A stretch of DNA of 64,000 bases, from contig CM057826.1 of NCBI GenBank assembly GCA_030068075.1, positions 33,840,211 through 33,904,210 on the forward strand. Reading direction: 5' to 3'. Each line of letters starts with the position of its first letter. The stretch's first letter is position 1. Under the pieces are notes generated by a model that saw nothing but the letters and a program-made list of their open reading frames with translations, was not told the origin of the DNA and searched no databases. The stretch is from Paguma larvata (lineage: Eukaryota > Chordata > Mammalia > Carnivora > Viverridae). The translations under genes and the position numbers were made by a program. Below, piece by piece: positions 56,556 through 64,000 of the stretch.

Positions 56556-58222
56556 ATTGGGTAGATTGCTATTTTTCCGGCTATTACCTAAGATGAGAAA
56601 CATAGAAGGAAGAGTCAATTTAAGATGAAGAAACTTTTCTAAGTTTCTTCTACAGTTTAAACTTGTAGAGTTTGAGGTATGTATAGGAATGCTAATAAGT
56701 GACTATTTCTAGCAGACAGTTAGATATATAGGTTTGCAATTCAAGAAAAGAATCTGGATTAGAGATATGTTTTGAATAAATGATAATCAAAGCTATAAGA
56801 ATTAGGGAAAAAATTAAAGGAAGATTAATCCTTTTTTCTGATTTTGGGTAGGGTTATAGCTATAAAATCCTAGATTTATAATAATTATTAAAGGATAACT
56901 ACAGGAGTAGATTTTGTAATTTGCTTTGATAAACCAGGTTTTAGTTTAATATCCATGTAATTTATTAAGATCCTATTTTCCAAAATAGCATAGAAACGGC
57001 AAATAAGCAGGAAGCCAGCCAGTTGGGTTTTTCTATTCATATATTTATGAAATACAAAAATACATACATTTCTATTTTCTACAATGAATGTGTAATAATA
57101 CTTATAAGCAGAGATAAGGAAAGTAAATGCTATTGAATGTTTTTCTAACTTATTTATTTTGGGGACTAGATAATAATTGGCTCATTTTTGATAGTCGAAA
57201 CAGTATTTGCTTTCAAGAAATTAAATGAAAACATGAATGAATAAAAAGCACAGAAACACCCAATTTATTTAATCAAAATATTGATATTGACTTTAAACAG
57301 TAAGGCACCTGAAAATATGAACATGGGTTTCTCTTTTTTTCTCAGCACACCCTATTGTGGAAATAACAATGAATAATAAAACAAAATAATAAAATGCTTT
57401 TGACCGAAGGAAGAAAAGCAAAGAAGCCAAAATAATGAATGAGGTCATTTGTATTCTGGGAAAGTGATAATTATTTGCTTGCAATTGACATTGCTTTTGA
57501 AATTTTGGAAAAAAAAGGAAATTAAGAGCAACTTTAGTAGATACATTGTTCTTAACATAGATTGCTATGAACAATATAGCATGGTTCTTAATCTGAAGAT
57601 GATGCTTTATTTTTGATCACTGGCATGTGGCTATGTATATAGAAATCCAAAACAAGTGAAGTAATCAGTCCATCAATTGGTTATTTTGTTTACACAAAAT
57701 CAAAAGAATTAGCTTGACTGATTCCCCCTCCTTGGATGTTTGGGTATTAAATATGTAACCCAGATGTCAGCAGGGGCCACTTTGTGCTCTTTGAAATCTA
57801 GGTAAAATTGTTTGAATCTTAATACCCACCTTGTGGCAGGCTGAAACACTTTTCAAAATGTCAGTGAAGTCTGGGGAGCTCTAGATCTCGTGGTTCCTCT
57901 TCCTCCAGCCTATTCTGTCCCGTGTCTTCCATCCACCCTATCATTCCAGATTGACACTCTGAGCTTTTTAACTTTTTGTCTCAAAACAAAAATATAGCCT
58001 ACTCATATGAAACATTCATGAGTGTAGAGAACTTTCTGGAAGATTGGGACAAGGGGAGATTAAGAGGGCAGAAGCATTCGCTGCAAGAAGGGTGACTTCA
58101 CATTCAGTATTAGCCCCCCGCCCCCGACTCCTTCAGCTACGTCTGCTTGATGGCATTTCATTTCCACCAGTCTTTCAGCTCCTCTGGAAAGGTGCTTCCG
58201 ATTAAAGTCATGAATGTATATA
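56556..58222. other. Unassigned, mostly single-copy
   Basis: No gene was recognised. A C-run (CCCCCCGCCCCCG) lies at 58115-58128. The 93-aa frame on - at 57293-57574 is hydrophobic with no recognised domain. Confidence 0.35.
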
Positions 58223-58595
58223 TGCCCCCCATGACGTAGATAATAGTGTTGTTTGTAATTGCAAACATTGGAAACAAAATTACCTTATTAAAAACCTATT
58301 ATCAATCAGGGTAATTCATACAGTGTGATATTGAGCAGTCATTTAAAAATAAGCAATTTAAAAACCTACACAGTGTTGAAAGGAAAAGTCTCCAAGAGAT
58401 ATTAGAAGTAAAAAAACCAAGGTGCAAAATAATGTCTGTAGTATGTTTCCGTTTTTGGAAGTAAATAAACATTATTTTAAACTGAAAGGATACTCCAAAA
58501 TTATAAGACAGAAGCCTTTTAGGGAGAGGTACTGAGTTAGTGGGAATGGCTTTTCCTTTCAGTTTTATACTTCAGTACTGTTTATTTTAAATTAA
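58223..58595 (+). mobile_element. LINE-1 3' fragment (older L1M type), sense
   Basis: GTTTGTAATTGCAAACATTG GAAACAAAATTACC, TGTGATATTGAGCAGTCATT TAAAAATAAG, CTCCAAGAGATATTAGAAGT and GGTGCAAAATAATGTCTGTA GTATG follow the C-terminal L1 ORF2 text (family phrase 'ggaaacaacctaaatg...gcagccattaaaaag'). Confidence 0.75.
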
Positions 58596-58679
58596 TTATT
58601 AGTGCATCTGTTAATTTAAAGAAATTCTCTTATTATACCATTTAAAACAGCTTAGTCATTCCTTTGCGGTATTGGAAAA

Positions 58680-59125
58680 AGAGTTGCTATTAGAATGAAA
58701 TCTGAAGTCCTTCATTGCTTGAACTCTGGCCACCCGTCTCCTCCTGCCCAGCCAACTTGCCAAACCTGTTTCCAACCAGATCCTTTGTACTCGTTCTTCT
58801 TTCTGCTTCAACTTCTCTTTACTGACCGTGTCACTTCATCTGGGTCTTGATTCGAGTGTCATCTCTTCAATGCCTTCTGTGACCATCTTATGCATCCTAA
58901 GCCTCCTGACCCATTTCATCATTCTCTGTCTTCTTGCCCTGTTTTTCTTTCATGCTACTTATCACTTCTTAAATTTGTGTGTGTGTGTGTGTATGTGTGT
59001 GTATGTGTGTACCCCATTAAACACTAACTTTATGGGAGTAATGGCTTTAGCTGTTTTGTTTGTTACTATAACTTCAGTACCTACTAGTAACCACTTAGTT
59101 AATGAACACATGAGTGAATAAATAA
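58680..59125 (+). mobile_element. LINE-2 3' fragment, sense
   Basis: GAAATCTGAAGTCCTTCATT GCTTGAACTCTGGCC, CCAACTTGCCAAACCTG, CAATGCCTTCTGTGACCATC and a tail TATAACTTCAGTACCTACTA then GAACACATGAGTGAATAAAT AAAGG fit L2. A GT tract at 58975 interrupts it. Confidence 0.78.
58975..59010 (+). repeat. Interrupted (GT)n microsatellite
   Basis: GT units with two GTAT interruptions over 36 bp. Confidence 0.93.
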
Positions 59126-59369
59126 AGGGATAAATAAATTAAGGTGGTCACATGTTCCCCTTAGTCTATTCTGTAACACAGGAGTTTATCAAGAATAGTT
59201 TTCTTCCTAAGAGGAATTTATGTGTCAACTCTTAAATATTACACTTACTTTGTTTTGAGTTATTTATTTATACCACATAATTTACAGGATTTAAGACTTG
59301 GAGCAAGTTTTAATAAATTTGCCAGGATAAAAATAGTAATATTTCTAAAAAATAGAGCTATTACTAGGT

Positions 59370-59500
59370 GCTTTACTTATGCATTATTTTAGGTAATCCT
59401 TTCAATAATCATATGAGGTAGACTGTACTAGAATATTTGTTATAGGTGAGGAAAAGGATTACTCAAGAGCCCACAACAAGTAGTTGCTGATTTCAGATTC
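59370..59500 (-). mobile_element. MIR fragment, antisense
   Basis: TCATATGAGGTAGACTGTAC, AGGTGAGGAAAAGGATTACT CAAGAGCCCACAACAAGTAG and GATTTCAGATTCCC follow the reversed MIR core. Confidence 0.62.
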
Positions 59501-60067
59501 CCAGAAATCTCACAATATTCTCATGAATCTCTGTAGATTTTCTCGACTAAACTAGGCATATTTAATGAGTTTTCCCTAGAGCAGGGGAGAAAATGAAAAG
59601 ATCCACCAAATCTTTAAGCAGAAATTGTAAGACATGGTCAGTTGAATTATAGATGCATATGAAGAGGCAGAGTTTCTGTTTTTCTCAAAACATCTATATC
59701 CATTTTATCAATTCATCAAAATAAGCCAATTTTAATTTTCTTATTTTAACAATTACCAGTGTTTAAGAGTGGTCTATAGTCATGGAATTGACAGAAAAAC
59801 TATTTTTAAGGAAGACTTCTGGAACTGTATGCTCCAGGTGAGACTGCCAGCCTCTCCATCTTTCCCCAGCCTGTGACACCGACACTGAGGACCAAAATCC
59901 AATATATAATGTGTAATTAGAATCAAATAGCTGCCTTGCCCTCAAAATGAATCCCACTGTGTCTTCAGTTAGTTCCTCCCCTCAGTTAACACCAGAAACA
60001 CAAGCCTCCAAGACCTTCTATCATTGTGCAGATTCTCAGACACGTATGACTGTACATATTTCTAATA

Positions 60068-60158
60068 TGACCAAATCAGGTCATTCCACATAACTCTCTC
60101 TACTTCCTATGCTGACTAAATCAGATCATTCCCGGTAATGATTTCTCTACCTGTGTTG
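60068..60158 (+). repeat. Two-unit ~46-bp tandem duplication, diverged
   Basis: TGACCAAATCAGGTCATTCC (60068) and TGACTAAATCAGATCATTCC (60113) start two similar units, each followed by a CTCTCTAC-like part. Confidence 0.6.
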
Positions 60159-61466
60159 GCCTGTCTCCTTTCCAAGGACATAAGTGTGTTTTGTCTCAGT
60201 CACAGTAGATAGCAATAGATAGCTATCAACAGAGTTCCACCTTGTACTTGTTCATCCAATGCTGAGAATAATCAAGGTAGCCTGTACTAAGCAGAGATTG
60301 GGGAGGATGAGTCCATTATGAGAGGTCTACTAAGGTAGAAGAAAGCTTATTGCAGAGAACAGCGGAAATATAGAATCAGAGTGATACAGTAGGCCTATAT
60401 TAAAAATCATTTCCCTTTAAGTAGTTGAGACTGTATCTTCAAGCCAAATTTTTAAGCAAGGGTGTCTGATTATGGTCATCCTGGTAAAAGTGGGGGGTAG
60501 TGGTGAAAACTAAGGTTTTAAACCTTTTCAGTGGAAGCAGTGTTTGTTGGAGGCCCTAAGGGCAATCTTCATGCATTAAATTCCAATGCAATTTTTAAAA
60601 AGATCATTTAACATTTGAAAATTCTAATTAATATGCCGATCAATGGAATAAATTTTTACTCAAAGCTAGAAATAAGGTTAAGAGCAGAAAAGTTCAAAGC
60701 AGCCTGCCGGAATAAAACCAGGTTAGTATTCCTATCTCTGTCATGAATTCTCAGCACCTGAGGTTGAGATGAACAGTCACTGAATGGGGAAGCACCAAAC
60801 TGTGCCATCACAGAGATTCCTGGAACTGTCAGAGGTCCTTGACAGGTCTCAGGGCAAGGGAAGAGTATATGTCTGTTTCATGGGGCTCTCTTGGTGCACC
60901 GGTGCCTGTCTGCTACCACTCTGACGGTAAAATGGCAAATGTTCTTTTAAAAAATGCACATAGTAAGACATTTGGGGTATTGCAGACTTTATGTTAGTAA
61001 GAGATGCTGCTGGCTTAACTCATTTGTTCTGTGTTGAACTGAGAACGAAGTTCCTCTGACTGTGTTTGAGCATTTATTTGAAGTACTTAAAATATATTTG
61101 ATCAGGGGTTTCACGCTCTGTACTGGTTTTGATTTGGTGCTCGCTCTTTGTTTTTGTCGTGGATGTTTATTCGCATGGTTAACCCATGCAGCCCTGTAAG
61201 AATATTCAAGTCATACTATTGTTTCCAGACCCACACTCTGCAATCACACACCTGGCAAGTTCAGGCCCATCAGCTGGGTACAGAAACGCAGCCCTCTTTA
61301 ATCATCAGTTGCCCTGGAACAAGTGGACGGGAAGGTCTAGTGTGGAGATATAATATTGTAGGCTTCTTTTTGCATTTAGGTTAAATTTTGATGCTCTTTG
61401 TTTTTTTAACATTTGACTATTTTAACATTTGACTATTTGACAATGGAAAATATTACTGGACATTTT

Positions 61467-61670
61467 TTAAAATTTTTATTTGTTTTTGAGAGAGAGAGAA
61501 AGAGTGAGCAGGGTAGGGGCAGAGAGAGAAGGAGACAGAGAATCAGAAGCAGGCTCCAGGCTCTGAGCAGTTAGCAGAGAGCCAGACATGGGGCTCAAAC
61601 TCATGGACCGTGAGATCATGACCTGAGCTGAAGTTGGAGGCTCAACTTACTGAGTCACTCAAGTGCCCCT
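61467..61670 (-). mobile_element. Felid CAN-SINE, antisense, 13-bp TSD
   Basis: TTAAAATTTTTATTTGTTTT TGAGAGAGAG, CTCAAACTCATGGACCGTGA GATCATGACC and GAGTCACTCAAGTGCCCC. TACTGGACATTTT lies at 61454-61466 and 61675-61687 without mismatch. Confidence 0.94.
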
Positions 61671-61687
61671 GTGCTACTGGACATTTT

Positions 61688-63156
61688 CAGTGATTTCCTT
61701 TTTGGTCTAACTTTGATCAACAATGTATTTTTTAAAGGAATGGCAAAATAATTATCTTTAAAACCAGAAGTAGATTTTTGAAATTATAAACAAAATTAAA
61801 ATTAGCATTTGATGCTGGCTGTGGTGAGAATCATTAGGCTGAATAAAATATGATAAGTTGTCACATAAACTAATTTCACCACGGTTTCATACTTTGAAAA
61901 TAGAATGGAACATAATGGTGAGTACTTCATTTTTTTTTTTTTTAACTGCCAGAGTTTTGGTGTGAATTATACTGACTTTAGATCTGGGCAAGCAGGGACT
62001 CTGCCTAGGGTCCCATTCCTGAAACGGTCCTATTTTTGTCCTCCTATGACTACATCGCTCTCAATGTGGCCTCGGCCTCGAGCCCAGAACTCTCTTCCAG
62101 ACTATCCCTTAGGTATCCTTGTTCCCAGAATTCCCTGCCTTCCAGCCACTTCCAAAGTCTGTATGTAGATCTTCCCTGGACCCATCCTTCTGAGGCAGTT
62201 CTAAGTGTGTGTGTATGTACCTCCCTAGGACTGAGGGGCAGCCCAGGGGTGACTCTTAATCGGATATCTACAGAGCTTTGACACACAGCCACGGTGACCA
62301 AGTACATCCATGAAAAGCCCTTCAGGGTGTGGAATGAAGCCAAAGTTGGGAGGAAAAGGAGGTCACTGCAAACTGGGGGCCAGTATTACTCATATCACCA
62401 TGTGCCAGAGTGGGGCTCTAAGGAGTCTGAAGTTCTAAGTGCAAACCCAACCATCCACATCCTTCTGAGGGTATATTTGCAAGGTTAGAGGTGGAATGTA
62501 TTTCATTTAATAGCTTATTATGACTTTTAATAACATGTAAATATTTAGAAATATCATATTTGAGGCTCCTCCATATGTATTCTTATTTCAGGTCCTGCGA
62601 ATAGCAAGGTATACCTGAGGGTGACATAGTTTAAATCATCCTTATGATAGTCCTATGGGTGAGTACTATCTCTTTCTCTACTTTACAGAACAGGAAACTA
62701 AGGCACAAAATGTTTAGCCAATTACCTTAGGCCACATGGCTAGTGAGCTCGGTTTTGAAAGGGAAGGATGGCTTTGATGACCTGTGGTACTTTCTCTTAC
62801 CCATGATGCCATGCTGCTTCTTATAAGAATGGGTCAGTAATTCTCACAGAAAATTTCTGGATGACGTGAAAATTGATTCTAGTAAGTCACTGGCATTCAC
62901 CTTTTATGTTATGAACGACTGCCTAAATCCATGATATATTTTCTGTTGTGAAATGGGTAAATATTTTGTAATCCTTACAGTTACAATGTCATTTTGAAAG
63001 AAAACATTCAGTGCGTGAAAATAGGGTTCTTACCTTCTTTCATCATTCACCAAACAGTTTAATGTTATATATACACATAACATTTTTTATCATGTCGGCA
63101 TATTTATATGTAAATATAAAACTGCTGTCACTGTCAGGTGGCAAATGTGAACATTT
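61688..63156. other. Mostly single-copy sequence
   Basis: No gene was recognised. The 61960-62480 part is GC-richer with a few CpGs and frames up to 97 aa on both strands, none with a known domain and none with clear splice context. A MIR piece lies at 62640-62770. Confidence 0.35.
62640..62770 (-). mobile_element. MIR fragment, antisense
   Basis: CTACTTTACAGAACAGGAAA CTAAGGCACAAAATG, TAGGCCACATGGCTAGTGAG and CGGTTTTGAAAGG follow the reversed MIR core closely. Confidence 0.8.
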
Positions 63157-63165
63157 ACAATTATT

Positions 63166-63389
63166 GTTTTTTTTTAATTTTTTAACGTTTATTTATTTTT
63201 GAGAGACATAGAGACAGAGCATGAGCAGGAGAAGGGCAGAGAGAGAGGGAGACACAGAAACCAAAACAGGCTCCAGACTCTGATGAGCTGTCAGCACAGA
63301 GCCAGACGTGGGGCTCGAACTCACAGACCGTGAGATCGTGACCTGAGTTGAAGTCGGCCGCTTAATGAACTGAGCCACCCAGGCACCCC
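63166..63389 (-). mobile_element. Felid CAN-SINE, antisense, 9-bp TSD
   Basis: TTTTAACGTTTATTTATTTT TGAGAGACATAGAGACAGAG, GTCAGCACAGAGCCAGACGT, GGGGCTCGAACTCACAGACC and GAGCCACCCAGGCACCCC. ACAATTATT at 63157-63165 and 63391-63399 is the TSD. CpGs are well kept, so it is probably young. Confidence 0.95.
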
Positions 63390-63399
63390 AACAATTATT

Positions 63400-64000
63400 T
63401 TCTGAATCTGACTCAGTTCACTGATATGAAGTTGCAGACTTTTCAGTGTCCTGTAATCATATTGGCAGTAAATTCCAGAAATTTCCCTTGCTCTGCCGAT
63501 TTGATAAACGCGTTGGGGACAAGTACCGAATCAAGTATTTCTAATGAGACAGGAGAACACTATCTATTTTTGTTTCTTTTCTGATAAAGTAAATCCTTTA
63601 GCTATGACTCCCTAAACAAGGTTTCATCATCTTGCATCTCTCACCAGTGTCTTGAAGAGCTGGATAGATTTAATCTGGCAAAGCTTCATTTATAGCTGTA
63701 TATAGAGTCAGAAAGGAAACTGCAACATCTGAACCTCACATTAAAGCAAAATAATGTGACTATTCCAAGACATCGAATGGATATTTGACAGATAAATACT
63801 AATGTATCTGAAATTATATATCTATTTATATACATGTATATGTGTATATATATGAAATAATATAGTTATATTAATAATTGCATATATATTTCATACTTAA
63901 CTATGAAATAATTATTTACATATATTTATATATAATTAACTATTTCATAGTATTACAAATACATTTAAATTTTTTTTCTGCTTAGTAGCAAATATTTGGC
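63400..64000. other. Unassigned, ending in an AT-rich tract
   Basis: 63420-63640 is single-copy in appearance with a few CpGs (AACGCGTTGGGG, TACCGAATC). 63815-63960 is a degenerate TATATA tract. No gene was recognised. Confidence 0.4.

Larger units (their letters stand above)
59126..61453. other. Mostly single-copy sequence
   Basis: No gene was recognised. It holds a MIR piece at 59370-59500 and a two-unit ~46-bp repeat at 60068-60158. 60740-60960 and 61030-61350 are less AT-rich and unassigned; either could be a conserved block. Confidence 0.35.

Noticed and set aside
61905..62488. Overlapping frames of 64-97 aa on both strands, GC-richer sequence
   Set aside because: No domain, no consistent reading frame and no splice-site pairs; kept only as an unassigned block.

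Overview
The window is mammalian nuclear DNA from a carnivore of the cat lineage. The main evidence is a set of 18 tRNA-derived CAN-SINE copies. The better-preserved ones have the felid form: a head reading GGGGCGCCTGGGTGGCTCAG or its complement, a B box like GGTTCGAGCCCC, a pyrimidine-rich 3' body, and an AATAAATAAACATTAAAAA tail. The species cannot be fixed from sequence alone. No protein-coding exon, intact gene, tRNA gene, CpG island or bacterial-type feature could be supported. The base composition is AT-rich and every open frame is short. The window reads as intergenic or deep-intronic sequence built mostly from dead transposable elements.

Layout. 1-5 kb is mostly unassigned, with a small CpG cluster and a 16-bp palindrome. 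5.0-7.5 kb is a long LINE-2 copy on the + strand that reaches into the reverse transcriptase region, followed by a second L2 tail near 9 kb. 10.6-13.4 kb holds two felid SINEs and an old L1 ORF2 relic; one SINE sits inside the relic. 14.3-15.0 kb is an old MaLR-like LTR cut by a SINE with a perfect 17-bp target-site duplication (TSD). 15-20.5 kb is mostly single-copy sequence with one L1 3' end and one LTR; two stretches are candidate conserved noncoding elements. 21-26 kb holds an L2, a 5'-terminal U2 snRNA retropseudogene with a perfect 16-bp TSD, three MaLR LTR pieces and CA microsatellites. 27.8-28.15 kb is a ~330-bp pyrimidine tract beside an old SINE.

28-37 kb has L2 relics, an LTR-like element and two SINEs with clean TSDs. 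37.05-38.6 kb is a 5'-truncated L1 on the - strand carrying a TG microsatellite. 38.7-42 kb has L2 tails, a SINE, a head-to-tail SINE pair, a MIR and another SINE. 44.8-46.8 kb is a second L1 on the + strand, split by an 822-bp solo LTR of class II endogenous retrovirus type with a perfect 6-bp TSD. 47-52.4 kb has five SINEs in both orientations. 53.7-54.1 kb is a relic of a CR1/L3 reverse transcriptase. 55.9-59.1 kb has L2 and L1M relics. The remainder is single-copy sequence with MIR pieces, two SINEs and an AT-rich end.

There is no gene network to describe. The information is in insertion history, nested elements, microsatellites and a few single-copy stretches worth testing for conservation. 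I found no convincing new biological system. Family names rest on recall of consensus patterns and were not checked by a database search.
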